Shown here: one piece after another, positions 1 through 8,603 of the stretch
How the letters are laid out: every line of letters begins with the position of its first letter
Position numbering within the stretch: position 1 is the stretch's first letter
Source: CAZFER01 sp964517495
GTDB lineage: Bacteria > Hinthialibacterota > Hinthialibacteria > Hinthialibacterales > Hinthialibacteraceae
Direction: 5' to 3'
Assembly (NCBI GenBank): GCA_964517495.1
Contig: CAZFER010000076.1
Span: 1-30,259, forward strand
DNA: 30,259 bases
The notes under the pieces: generated by a model
Told to the model about the DNA's origin: nothing
Database searches by the model: none
What the model saw: the letters and a program-made list of their open reading frames with translations, nothing else
Made by a program: the position numbers and the translations under genes

Positions 1-162
1 GAAGGTTTTTCTGGTAAATAGGCGTTTGTAAGTGTAGATATTTGAGGGGGTAAAATTTTTTTTATTTTTTTTTCGTGAATCAGGATGTTGAGGATAAACT
101 GGATTTTTTTTTGGTGCGTTGCTGATTGGTTTGGAGAAGGATGTTTGGTTGGTGGGTATGCC

Positions 163-331
163 GAGCGGGCAGGGATGCCCGCTCCCCGTGATATTCGGAG
201 CGCGGGCTTCCCAGCCCGCAATTGTCTTTGAGTTTTTGGGAGAATTTACGTATGAGGATTTGACTCGAGGGTAAAGAACGACGTTTTACCCTTGGCAACC
301 GCCCTGATTGAGACGCACCGGCTAGAAGCCG
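163..331. repeat. Cluster of short GC-rich hairpins (REP-like)
   Basis: Four inverted repeats lie close together. They are GAGCGGGCA/TGCCCGCTC (163-171 with 176-184, 4-nt loop), GCGGGCT/AGCCCGC (202-208 with 213-219, loop TCCC), GGGTAAA/TTTACCC (269-275 with 285-291) and CGGCT/AGCCG (319-323 with 327-331). The first two stems are perfect. The segment is richer in GC than its surroundings and sits downstream of the beta-helix gene that ends at 411. It looks like a mosaic of dispersed palindromic intergenic repeats, which are common in PVC-type genomes. An open frame runs through it on the minus strand, but its translation shows no protein features. The rest of 1-410 holds only T-rich tracts (around 54-73 and 106-113) and no recognisable gene. 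Confidence 0.6.
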
Positions 332-410
332 ATGCTCCCCGGATTTACACCCTGAAACGCAACCACTTGATGAAATCCCTAGTATTTTTTTGGATGGTGC
401 GTATCTGAAG

Positions 411-1712
411 TTAATCATGCCGATTTTTTATTGAACTGGTTTTTGTCCATTCATCCGCGCCCAAGTCAGGATTATCGGGGCGAGGTTCCTGATCGATGTC
501 ATCCTGAACAGCGGGTAGAGGCATGGCGAGGTCTACAATGGATTGATCCGGGGTACTGAGATGCAGGTTGCCTTTGGATGGATTTACAAAAAGGGAAGTA
601 AGGTTGCGAGTTAAATTGTTTTTGATTTCAAAATCACTGTTAGATTCGATCCGCATTTCAGGACCGCTGAGAATATTATTCGAGACCAGCAAACCATCAT
701 TATCATGGACAATGCGGATAAGGCGTTTCAGGCGGCTGTCGGGATCGTGGATAGTGTTGTTCACGATTTGGCAATTGTGGGTATAGTCTGCCAGGATGCC
801 ATTTTCGGGAGTATTGGTTAGGAAATTGTTTCGAACGATAAAACGAGTGCAATGGACGCTGCTTTGGCCTTCACCGATGCCGCTGGAATTGCCCAGGGCA
901 ATACCGGTATCGCAATTGATGATGATATTGCGTTCGATAATGCAGTCTTCGCCATGATGCCACATGAAGACACAGCCTCTCGCTTCGCCGGTTCGGCCCT
1001 GAATGCCGATGAATACATTGTCGCTGATGGTCCAATTTTTGGCGTACATAACATCGATCCCACCAATGTAATTGCCGTCAAAGTTATCTGGGGTGTCTTT
1101 GGGATCATCGCTGAAGCGTTTGGGGTGATCATTATAAAAAAGGCAGTATTGGATTTTGCAATTTTTAGGACGCATTTCCTCGCGATTGTTTTCAGGAACG
1201 CGAACGCCCTTAACGCCACGCTGCCAGATGTTGTGAATGATGCAATTGTAAATGGTGACATTTTGGATATTGCTGTCTGAGTTTAGTTTGAAACCATTCC
1301 ATTTGATGTTTTGGATGGTTAGATCGGCTATCGTCACTCCAGTACAGCGGGTGATTCCCACTAACTCACCGTGCATGCTCCTGGCTCCATCGAGGATGAC
1401 TTTTTCTCGGTTGCCGGATGCGCTGCGGAGAGTGACATTGTCGGTGGTGATCTCAAAGTAGCGGGGCATATAGTAGGTGCCATCCTCGATGAGGATAGTT
1501 CCGCCGGGTTTGACTTGCCTTGCGGCTTCGAATAATTCATCCACAGTTGAAACGCGGATGATGTTTTCTTCTGCCTTCGGAAGAGGTGGGGCTTCAGGAA
1601 ACCAGGGTTGTGTAGGGATAGCTGTTTGACCGATGTATGGTATTAATAATATTGTTATCAAACAAAACGAACTTATGAAAGATTGTTTAATTAATGTTTG
1701 CTTTGAGCACAT
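411..1712 (-). CDS. Secreted right-handed beta-helix protein
   Basis: A 433-residue exported protein. Residues 1-31 form a Sec-type signal (Lys-containing start, hydrophobic stretch FISSFCLITILLIPYIG, then QTA). From about residue 50 the chain has the usual opening of parallel beta-helix proteins (VDELFEAARQVKPGGTILIEDGTY), followed by rungs rich in N and I/V such as NVTIYNCIIHNI and CIIERNIIINCDTGIALG, as in pectate-lyase-like and PbH1 repeat proteins. It ends with the family-typical EPRPDNPDLGADE segment. The family includes polysaccharide lyases and hydrolases, but no catalytic set can be assigned here, so the substrate is unknown. The start is supported by GAAAGGA about 8 nt upstream. It lies 22 bp downstream of the membrane protein gene on the same strand and is probably co-transcribed with it. 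Confidence 0.85.
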   Translation of the reverse strand: MCSKQTLIKQSFISSFCLITILLIPYIGQTAIPTQPWFPEAPPLPKAEENIIRVSTVDELFEAARQVKPGGTILIEDGTYYMPRYFEITTDNVTLRSASGNREKVILDGARSMHGELVGITRCTGVTIADLTIQNIKWNGFKLNSDSNIQNVTIYNCIIHNIWQRGVKGVRVPENNREEMRPKNCKIQYCLFYNDHPKRFSDDPKDTPDNFDGNYIGGIDVMYAKNWTISDNVFIGIQGRTGEARGCVFMWHHGEDCIIERNIIINCDTGIALGNSSGIGEGQSSVHCTRFIVRNNFLTNTPENGILADYTHNCQIVNNTIHDPDSRLKRLIRIVHDNDGLLVSNNILSGPEMRIESNSDFEIKNNLTRNLTSLFVNPSKGNLHLSTPDQSIVDLAMPLPAVQDDIDQEPRPDNPDLGADEWTKTSSIKNRHD

Positions 1713-1734
1713 GATTCTTTTTCCTTTCTGGGGA

Positions 1735-4593
1735 TTATTCCAGGGGTGGTATGGTTATGATGGTGCCATCATCGTATTCAATTTCACATCTAACAAGAAA
1801 TGGTGTTGGTGTTGGACCAGTGAAGGGGTTGGTTGCGTAAACAAGCAATCGTTGGGCTTTGGTGTGAGGAAGGTTCAGGTCACCATCGATGGTATCGCAG
1901 CGGTTGCCAGTGGAATCCATTACAGCAGCACGCCAAATTTGTCCGCTTTTGGTGGTCCAGCGATGTAGAGTTTCCGAATCCCTCTTTTCATCAATATGTA
2001 TCAGGTTAAGTGCTTGGATCTTTCCATGATGGGGAATGCGAAGGAAATCGAGTTGGAAGCAAAGATCCTTCTCTCCATCGGGTTCTATATTCACTTTACC
2101 AACTTGGTCAGCGTATATTCCTAAATAGCGAACTCCTTTTTGCAGGGTTGGTGTTCTAATGAAGAATGAGTAAGCCAAAAGCCCGATGATAAACAAACTC
2201 ACCGCGATTTGAAATAAAAGCAAAATAGGTGGAATAATGATTGATAAGGCATTTGCCATGAATTGGTTGAATGTCGAGGGGATTGAGGTATTCCAACTTA
2301 TTAAAATACAAATGATCAAGATCAATGAGGCAAGGCTGATATAGGTGGCAATATGATCGATGCTTTGTTGTTGATAGCGCACTTCAAGGACACCATCCCG
2401 CAGCGGTATCCCGATCATTTTCCATGCTTCTTCCGGTTCACCATTAAGTGAAGGTAAGGGCTGACGAACAGGACGGTTGTTTAACCGGATTTCCCATTTG
2501 CGGAACAAGGAGATTCCCAGGCGCAAGTAAGAATTGCTGGCTGTATTGGATATTTTAAAGCGCAGTAAGTGATCGCGGTTTTCCAGCAATTTTACTTCGC
2601 CTGGTCCGTAAAGATTCCAGGCTTGGGGAGACCAGTCGTTGCGTTGGTATAGGATAAGATGTTCGTTTTCGTGTATTTTCTCGATGTTTTGCAAGGCATC
2701 CAATTCATTGGGAGGCAGTGTTTTTTGTTTGAAGATGTATTTCACGTTAGCCAGATTTAAGGTCCATTCATTCAAAAAGATGGGACGTGTCCCCAGAATT
2801 ATGGCAGGCATATAGCGTGGTACAAATATACCGATTGAACTGAATGCCGGGGCGGCGATCATTCCCCATGATTCGGTTGTTAAAGCCCGGGCTGGGGGAA
2901 GCGTATTATGCAGGAATATTTGGTTGTCATCCATTTTTTCCTGGGCGTTGAGATAATCGAGTACATCAAGATAACCGCTCCAATGGGCAGGAGTGTGAGG
3001 TGGTGCTTTGACAAACCGGGCGGCAGGTGAGATCTGCCAAAGGAAAGTACTTTTAAACACTGCCTGTACTTGGATGAAGATAGGTACAGCAAGTAGGAGC
3101 AAAATGATAGCGAAGAATAGAGTTGAAAAGGTCGAGGCTATAAGGTGGAATCCATTTTTATGTGACGAACCCGGTTCGGGAAAGATCAAATGCTTTACAG
3201 CAAATATACGCTTGTTTAGTTCCGTGGCGTGCCAGGCGTATTGAATGCCCGCACCGATAAAACCCGCGATGAGCAGCAAAGAGATTGTTTTTCCCACCGC
3301 GGCCAAGCGGTCGACTTGCATATGCTCAAAAAATTCGTGAGCGGCGTTGAAATCAAAGAAATGACGGGCACTTTCCATTCCACCAAAAATGGTGATTAAG
3401 CCTAATAAACTGAGGACGTTGATGAATTTTCGTTTGGCAAATAGTCCAAAAAATAGGGCGATATAACCGAGGACGGATAGAACGGCGGATGATTTGGGAA
3501 ACAGAGTTCCGTCAAGAAATCCACGTCCCACATCGGGCATGTAGCGTCCCCAAAAGCCGTACTCAAATATCCAACTGCGGCTGGCGATAAATGAGAGCCA
3601 CCAAAAAGCGGCAAGGCCCAAGCCAAGAATGGCATAAAATAACCATCGATAGTGATTTGAATAACTTTCAATTAGCGATTGGCGTGGTGAGGTGCAATGT
3701 TTGAGAAATGAGATGATCAGTAATAGGATGATCCATAATCCATTAATGACAATAAATATGGGATGGAGAAGGAAACTGAAGGCTAAGGCTGCCAGCATGG
3801 TAACCATGTTCCTGCGTGACCGGGGAAAGGAGGCATCCGCGCATTCGGATAAGGCATGGATGGAAAGGGCAAATCCCAAACCGCTTCCCCATAAACCGAT
3901 GTTGAAAAATTGCGCCCAGGTGAAATACATGGCATCGGCGCTATCCAGCAACAAAAGGGGAAGCATGAGGATCGAAGCAAGAGGGCCAAACCACTTTCTA
4001 ACGATGTGATACAGGATGAATGCAAATAAAAGGTAAGAGAATAATACGGAAAATGTGTAGGCCCATTTCAAGGTCAATAAACCAAGGGAAATGACTCGAA
4101 ATAGGAAAACAATGATGTGGCCGCCAGGTGGGTATAGTTCATTAAGGGGGAATCCCATACCAAAGGCTGAACACCAGCCAGTTAAGCGATGGAATTGGGT
4201 TAAATTTTCCTCCGTCAGGGAAGCCAGGGTGTATTGCATGAGATGATCGCCGGATGAGTTAAGGCCGTACCACAGGGGGAATCGATCTATCCAAAGGACG
4301 ATGATGATAAATATGATCCAGATCCCTATTTCAAAATAATAAAACGCTTTATTACCACCATGCCGGTCCCATACGGCTAGCAGAGCTGCGTAAAGCCAGA
4401 GGGCGACAAACAAAAAAAGCGATGTACGGAATAAACAGAGTAAACCGGAGTATTCCAAAAAGGGGATTGAAGTGCCTCTCTGCAGGGTGAAATAAAAAAC
4501 AGTGGTAAAGATGAATAAAAACGCCTGAACGACTAAAAAGGCATACGATGGTATAGGATATGATCTTGAATTTTCCGTAGGAGTTATACTCAT
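1735..4593 (-). CDS. Large polytopic membrane protein, PTPS-related / GT-C-like
   Basis: A 952-residue inner-membrane protein. About the first 480 residues contain many hydrophobic segments with short loops, including an early loop with GLNSSGDHLMQY and FPLNELYPPGGH. This arrangement (an acidic residue in the first large loop, then a YPPG/YPPL motif) resembles the '6-pyruvoyl-tetrahydropterin synthase related' membrane family and other GT-C-type glycosyltransferases. A soluble middle part of about 250 residues follows, then further membrane segments (SLASLILIICILISW and IIIPPILLLFQIAVSLFIIGL), and a C-terminal beta-rich extracytoplasmic domain of about 140 residues. The family name is historical and does not imply pterin synthesis. 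A role in sugar transfer or envelope polymer assembly is inference. The start has only a weak ribosome site (AAAGTGA). The divergent gatB starts 111 bp away. Confidence 0.7.
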   Translation of the reverse strand: MSITPTENSRSYPIPSYAFLVVQAFLFIFTTVFYFTLQRGTSIPFLEYSGLLCLFRTSLFLFVALWLYAALLAVWDRHGGNKAFYYFEIGIWIIFIIIVLWIDRFPLWYGLNSSGDHLMQYTLASLTEENLTQFHRLTGWCSAFGMGFPLNELYPPGGHIIVFLFRVISLGLLTLKWAYTFSVLFSYLLFAFILYHIVRKWFGPLASILMLPLLLLDSADAMYFTWAQFFNIGLWGSGLGFALSIHALSECADASFPRSRRNMVTMLAALAFSFLLHPIFIVINGLWIILLLIISFLKHCTSPRQSLIESYSNHYRWLFYAILGLGLAAFWWLSFIASRSWIFEYGFWGRYMPDVGRGFLDGTLFPKSSAVLSVLGYIALFFGLFAKRKFINVLSLLGLITIFGGMESARHFFDFNAAHEFFEHMQVDRLAAVGKTISLLLIAGFIGAGIQYAWHATELNKRIFAVKHLIFPEPGSSHKNGFHLIASTFSTLFFAIILLLLAVPIFIQVQAVFKSTFLWQISPAARFVKAPPHTPAHWSGYLDVLDYLNAQEKMDDNQIFLHNTLPPARALTTESWGMIAAPAFSSIGIFVPRYMPAIILGTRPIFLNEWTLNLANVKYIFKQKTLPPNELDALQNIEKIHENEHLILYQRNDWSPQAWNLYGPGEVKLLENRDHLLRFKISNTASNSYLRLGISLFRKWEIRLNNRPVRQPLPSLNGEPEEAWKMIGIPLRDGVLEVRYQQQSIDHIATYISLASLILIICILISWNTSIPSTFNQFMANALSIIIPPILLLFQIAVSLFIIGLLAYSFFIRTPTLQKGVRYLGIYADQVGKVNIEPDGEKDLCFQLDFLRIPHHGKIQALNLIHIDEKRDSETLHRWTTKSGQIWRAAVMDSTGNRCDTIDGDLNLPHTKAQRLLVYATNPFTGPTPTPFLVRCEIEYDDGTIITIPPLE

Positions 4594-4637
4594 AACACAT
4601 TCACTTTATATATTGTTTGAATCAATGGTTCACCGTC

Positions 4638-4666
4638 TTCGCCCAAATGGGTGAAGTTGCTACAAT
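4638..4666 (+). promoter_or_regulatory. Possible gatB promoter
   Basis: TACAAT at 4661-4666 is a fair -10 box. The hexamer 17 bp upstream (TTCGCC, 4638-4643) matches the -35 consensus at only three positions. It is placed 39 bp before the gatB start. An imperfect palindrome, TTCACC/GGTGAA, spans the -35 side. Weak evidence. Confidence 0.25.
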
Positions 4667-4704
4667 TATGGATCGTTAATTCTGTATCTCCAAGGTGAAG
4701 ATCA

Positions 4705-6144
4705 ATGGACTATCAACCTGTAATCGGACTGGAAACTCACGTTGAACTGGCTGCCAAGGCAAAGGTTTTTTGTGGAACCAAGGCGGAATTTGGTGGTGAG
4801 CCCAATAACCATGTATGCCCGGTGTGCTTGGGTTTGCCTGGTGTGTTACCTGTTCTAAACCGTGAATCGTTTGAATTGGCATTAAAAGTGGCATTGGCTT
4901 TGGATTGTGATATTCCCGAGCAGACTGTTTTTGATCGCAAGCATTATTACTATCCCGATCTTCCGAAAAATTACCAAATTTCCCAGGAATATGAACCGCT
5001 GGCGCGTAACGGCGGGATGAAAATCGTATTGAATGATGGAACAGAAAAAATGGTTCGTATCCATAATATCCATCTGGAAGAGGATGCGGGTAAACTGATC
5101 CATCAAAAGTACAAATCCCGTTTTGTTTCGCTTGTTGATTTGAATCGGGCGGGAACCAGCCTATTGGAAATAGTGAGCCAGCCGGATATGACCAGCCGTG
5201 AGGATGCTGAAGTGTTTATGAAAACACTGCGCAGCTTGCTTCGGTATTTGGAGGTGAGTGATTGCAAAATGCAAGAGGGATCATTACGTTTTGAGTTGAA
5301 TATTTCGCTTCGACCAGCAGACTCGACTGAATTAGGTACAAAAGTTGAGATTAAAAACGTCGGTTCGATTCGTTCCGTATTGCGTGCTATGGATTATGAA
5401 ATCGCACGCCAGACTGATATTCTTGATGAAGGGGGAAGAGTAATTCAGGAAACCCGCCTGTGGGATGATGATAAGGGAGAATCGCGTTCGATGCGGGTGA
5501 AGGAAACCGCCAAAGATTACCGTTACTTCCCTGAACCGGATATTCCTCCAGTTTTTTTAAAGCGTGACTATTTGGATGGACTCCGTGATAACTTGCCTGA
5601 ATTACGCGACGCCAAACGCAAGCGCTTTGTTGAAGAATATGGGATACCCGATTATGACGCCGGGGTGTTGGTGGAAGACAAAGCGGTCGCTAACTATTTT
5701 GAAGCCTGCTGCCAACGGCATAATTCCCCTAAAATTTTTAGTAACTGGATCATGGTTTATATTTTGCGTGATCTGAAAGACGAGGACAGTGATATAAATG
5801 ATTATCCCGTGACGGTTGATCACCTTGTCGAACTGGTTCAATTGGTAGAGAAGGGAACCATTAATCAGAATATTGCCAAAAAGGTCTATAATGATATTCT
5901 TGAAAAAGGAACCATGCCTTCTGTGATTGTCAAGGAAAAAGGATTGGAAGTGGTCAGCGATACCGGTGCGATTGAAACGTTCGTCGATGAGGTGATTGCA
6001 GAAAATCCTGGCCCAGCCGAGGACTTCAGAAAGGGCAAGGATCAAACTCTTAACTTTTTGTTGGGGATGGTGATGAAAAAGAGCAAAGGGAAAGCCAATC
6101 CCAATATGGTCAAGGATTTGTTAACAAAGAAAATTCGGGGTTAA
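4705..6144 (+). CDS. gatB: Aspartyl/glutamyl-tRNA(Asn/Gln) amidotransferase subunit B
   Basis: GatB is the tRNA-binding kinase/transamidase subunit of GatCAB. It converts Glu-tRNA(Gln) and/or Asp-tRNA(Asn) to the amidated form using ammonia delivered from GatA. The 479 residues match the family's usual length. Visible marks are VIGLETHVEL near the start, VCPVCLGLPGVLPVLN (residues 37-52), YYYPDLPKNYQISQ, GSLRFELNISLR, KVEIKNVGS, TRLWDDDKGESRSMRVKE and YRYFPEPDIPP, ending in the helical GatB/YqeY domain. Many zinc-binding homologues have FCGC near residue 23, but here the sequence is FCGT, so only three of the four usual cysteines (C23, C38, C41) are present. A ribosome site AAGGTGA lies about 8 nt before the ATG. 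gatA and gatC are not in the window. The three gat genes are often scattered in non-model bacteria. Confidence 0.97.
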   Translation: MDYQPVIGLETHVELAAKAKVFCGTKAEFGGEPNNHVCPVCLGLPGVLPVLNRESFELALKVALALDCDIPEQTVFDRKHYYYPDLPKNYQISQEYEPLARNGGMKIVLNDGTEKMVRIHNIHLEEDAGKLIHQKYKSRFVSLVDLNRAGTSLLEIVSQPDMTSREDAEVFMKTLRSLLRYLEVSDCKMQEGSLRFELNISLRPADSTELGTKVEIKNVGSIRSVLRAMDYEIARQTDILDEGGRVIQETRLWDDDKGESRSMRVKETAKDYRYFPEPDIPPVFLKRDYLDGLRDNLPELRDAKRKRFVEEYGIPDYDAGVLVEDKAVANYFEACCQRHNSPKIFSNWIMVYILRDLKDEDSDINDYPVTVDHLVELVQLVEKGTINQNIAKKVYNDILEKGTMPSVIVKEKGLEVVSDTGAIETFVDEVIAENPGPAEDFRKGKDQTLNFLLGMVMKKSKGKANPNMVKDLLTKKIRG

Positions 6145-6148
6145 AGAT

Positions 6149-6763
6149 ATGAAAGGTAAGGGATTTACCTTAATTGAACTTCTCATTGTAGTGGCAATCA
6201 TTGGAATTTTAGCGGCGATTGCGGTTCCCAATTTTCTTAACGCACAAATCCGCGCCAAAATAGCGAGGGTTCGTGCGGATATGCAGGCCATTGGCACTGC
6301 GTGTGAGATGTATAGCCTGGATTGGAATGACTTCCCTTATGGCAATTTTCCCAACAATCGAGGAGGGTATACCACAGGCAGCCTATTCTCGCTTACGACA
6401 CCAGTCTCCTATATGTCTTCGATTGAGCAGACTGATCCTTTTGGTGAGGGGAAATGGGGGGACAATACATCAAGTAACAACCGGTATTATACTTATGTCA
6501 GTTATAATGGTTTTTGGGCACGTCATGATAGCAGCGCCCAATCTTATTTTTCCAACCATGGTTATTTTAAGGGTTATGGGATGGCCAGTTTCGGGCCGGA
6601 TCGTTTTGACAGTGGTGGTGTTTGGGCGCCTCTTCAATATGCCGTAGGCAATATCGAAGCAGGAAACCGAGCATTGTATGCGGGGTCCAACGGATTGGTT
6701 AGCCGTGGGGATATTGGCCGTTATGGTGGAGCGGCTCAATTAGGCACGGCGGGTGGTGATTGA
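6149..6763 (+). CDS. Type II secretion/type IV pilus-like pseudopilin
   Basis: A 204-residue protein with a class III prepilin leader, MKGKG, cut before FTLIELLIVVAIIGILAAIAVPNF (N-methylation site F+1, conserved E+5). After the hydrophobic helix comes NAQIRAKIARVRADMQAIGTACEMYSLD, as in GspG-like pseudopilins. The globular part shares three landmarks with the two other pilins in the window: LTTPVSYMSSIEQTDPF, SFGPDR and a terminal SNGLVSRGDIGRYG. It starts only 4 bp after the gatB stop, so it may ride on the gatB transcript. That pairing has no obvious functional logic. No secretion ATPase, platform protein or prepilin peptidase is nearby. It is probably a minor pseudopilin or surface-exposed pilin-like protein with unknown partner. 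Confidence 0.9.
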   Translation: MKGKGFTLIELLIVVAIIGILAAIAVPNFLNAQIRAKIARVRADMQAIGTACEMYSLDWNDFPYGNFPNNRGGYTTGSLFSLTTPVSYMSSIEQTDPFGEGKWGDNTSSNNRYYTYVSYNGFWARHDSSAQSYFSNHGYFKGYGMASFGPDRFDSGGVWAPLQYAVGNIEAGNRALYAGSNGLVSRGDIGRYGGAAQLGTAGGD

Positions 6764-6773
6764 ATCCTTTCCT

Positions 6774-8132
6774 CTATGAGAATGTGAATAGCGTTGATGG
6801 GGTATGGGCTTTCGCCATGATGTCTTTAATTTGTTTTATTATATCAGGATGTTGCTCAGCCACATTTTGGGTTTCTTCTAAATCTGTTTTTAAGTTATAC
6901 AGTTCAATAGGGGCGTTGCGGTCTTTTTTTACACCGTTTTGCACTCCTTTCCAGTCGCCTAACCTTGCGGCGCGTTTGCCGTCTCGTTCGTAAAATTCCC
7001 AATAAAGGTAAGAGTGTTCTTTTTGTTTTCCTTTATTGATCAAGCTCGGGAGCATTGAGATCCCATCCGTATTTGAGGGAATTGGTAAGCTTGCAAGTTG
7101 AGCCAAGGTGGGGAGCACATCCTGAAAGCCGCTGATATGATGGGTTACTGATCCTGGTTTGATTTTACCGGGCCAACGGGCGATCATGGGAACGCGAATG
7201 CCGCCTTCATAAAGATCACGCTTTTTTCCCCGCAGTGGACCATTTGCATCGAATTGCTGAAGTGTTTCTCCTGCACCGTGCGGTCCATTATCGCTGGTAA
7301 AGAATACTATTGTGTTATCGTCAAGATTGAGTTCGCTCAGCAAAGTCATAATGCGTCCGATGTCACGATCCATTCGCGAGATCATGGCGGCCTGTATTTT
7401 TTGGTTTTTTTCCCAATCTTTGTTTTGGTACTCTCCGAGTTCGGGCACCTGGAATTTGGTGTGAGGAATGGTGAAGGGCAGATAGAGGAAAAAAGGATTG
7501 GATTGATTTTGCTTGATGAATTGCAAGGCTTCATCAACAATTAAATCGTGCGAATATTGTTCCTGTTTTCCATTAAAATTTCCCTTCAGCATCACTTTTT
7601 GGGTGTTACGCCAGAGGTGATCGGGATAGTAATTGTGGGCCTGCCGTTGGCAGTTGTAACCGAAGAAATGATCGAAGCCCTGGTTGACGGGATCGCCTTC
7701 TGAACCAGGATAACCGAGGCCCCATTTACCCATTGCGGCTGTGGTATAACCTGCTTTTTTCAAGACTTTGGCAACAGTGATTGAGTTAGCGGGGATGGGA
7801 AGATTTCCCTCATGGGGCAGGGCGTGATTTCCTCGAATATGGCAATGTCCGGTATGCAAGCCAGTCATCAATACACAGCGTGAAGGGGCACATACGGTGC
7901 TGCCGGAATAATGTTGGGTAAAACGCATGCCCTCGGCTGCTAATTTGTCGATGTTAGGCGTTTGGATAAGATTTTGACCATAACAGCCTAGATCTCCATA
8001 GCCCAGATCATCCGCCATGATGAAGATGATGTTGGGTTGGTGTTTTGCCTCACTTGCATGGGGAATATTGGTATTGGTTAAACCAGCGCCCGTTAATAAA
8101 CCTACGTGTTTAAGGAAATTTCTTCGTTTCAT
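6774..8132 (-). CDS. Tat-exported sulfatase (S1 family, arylsulfatase A-like)
   Basis: A 452-residue hydrolase of sulfate esters. The N-terminus KRRNFLK is a twin-arginine signal, followed by a hydrophobic segment and a probable cut near residue 28. The catalytic core starts at PNIIFIMADDLGYGDLGCYG (metal ligands D41/D42). Next come CAPSR at 81-85, whose cysteine is the site of formylglycine formation, then GKWGLG (K136), IPHTKF (H224) and TSDNGPH (D281, N282). All core metal and sulfate-binding elements are present. The GKWGLG and CQRQAHNYYP combination belongs to a subgroup common in PVC and Bacteroidetes sulfatases. It is the last gene after a toxin-antitoxin pair on the same strand (36-bp gap) and ends 10 bp from the convergent pilin gene. 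The substrate is probably a sulfated carbohydrate (inference). The ribosome site is weak (AAGGG). Confidence 0.93.
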   Translation of the reverse strand: MKRRNFLKHVGLLTGAGLTNTNIPHASEAKHQPNIIFIMADDLGYGDLGCYGQNLIQTPNIDKLAAEGMRFTQHYSGSTVCAPSRCVLMTGLHTGHCHIRGNHALPHEGNLPIPANSITVAKVLKKAGYTTAAMGKWGLGYPGSEGDPVNQGFDHFFGYNCQRQAHNYYPDHLWRNTQKVMLKGNFNGKQEQYSHDLIVDEALQFIKQNQSNPFFLYLPFTIPHTKFQVPELGEYQNKDWEKNQKIQAAMISRMDRDIGRIMTLLSELNLDDNTIVFFTSDNGPHGAGETLQQFDANGPLRGKKRDLYEGGIRVPMIARWPGKIKPGSVTHHISGFQDVLPTLAQLASLPIPSNTDGISMLPSLINKGKQKEHSYLYWEFYERDGKRAARLGDWKGVQNGVKKDRNAPIELYNLKTDLEETQNVAEQHPDIIKQIKDIMAKAHTPSTLFTFS

Positions 8133-8168
8133 TTAGATTTTTTCCCTTTTCGAACAACTTTGAAATAT

Positions 8169-8603
8169 TTATGAATTTTTAATTGTATGTTCAATCCATG
8201 AAATGCAGTGGGCATATTCAGTTTTCTTAACTCGATCATAGAATTTGCGATCTGCAGTTACCACTTTGGATCTTTGCTGTTCAGCAAGTGAGAGGTAAAG
8301 ACAATCATAAATTGAATGATGAATGCTATTTGCTATTTCATAGGCTCTTTCCAAATAAAAGAAAAATGGCATTAATTTTAACACATTTTCATTGAATAAC
8401 ATTCGTAAACTATTTAATCCATCTTCTACTCTAAGAGATTCGAATTGCACTTTTTTGTGGGTTGCGCTGAATAACTCCAGGTAGATAAAGTCAGGTGCCA
8501 TACGTGTGTATTGAGGAGAAAGGTAATAGCGGGCATATTGCTGAAGTGGTTCCTCAAATAGCCATTTGATGGCAACGCTAGCGTCTATAATAATTTCTGT
8601 CAT
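8169..8603 (-). CDS. PIN-domain toxin (VapC-like)
   Basis: A 144-residue PIN-fold ribonuclease of the VapC type, which cleaves RNA (tRNA or rRNA in characterised members) in a metal-dependent way. The four acidic positions expected for the fold are visible: D7 (IIIDASVAIKW), E43 (YLELFS), D100 (SIYDCLYLSLA) and D118 (VTADRKFYD). It overlaps the upstream antitoxin by 4 bp (ATGA arrangement), which is typical of translationally coupled toxin-antitoxin operons. The activity is inferred from fold and context, not from a close known homologue. Confidence 0.88.
   Translation of the reverse strand: MTEIIIDASVAIKWLFEEPLQQYARYYLSPQYTRMAPDFIYLELFSATHKKVQFESLRVEDGLNSLRMLFNENVLKLMPFFFYLERAYEIANSIHHSIYDCLYLSLAEQQRSKVVTADRKFYDRVKKTEYAHCISWIEHTIKNS

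Noticed and set aside
80..418. 112-codon open frame on the minus strand
   Set aside because: It runs through the hairpin cluster, its translation is rich in Ser, Arg and Gly without any family feature, and it overlaps the 3' end of the beta-helix gene. A chance frame through repeats.
818..1280. Long open frames of 147 and 142 codons on both strands inside the beta-helix gene
   Set aside because: They are shadow frames caused by the low stop-codon content of the repeated N/I/V-rich beta-helix coding sequence. The minus-strand frame at 411-1712 explains the region.
6774..8132. GKWGLG in place of GKWHLG suggesting a dead sulfatase
   Set aside because: The catalytic Cys, Arg, Lys and all metal ligands are intact, and GKWGLG with QRQAHNYYP is a regular subgroup pattern, so loss of activity is not supported.
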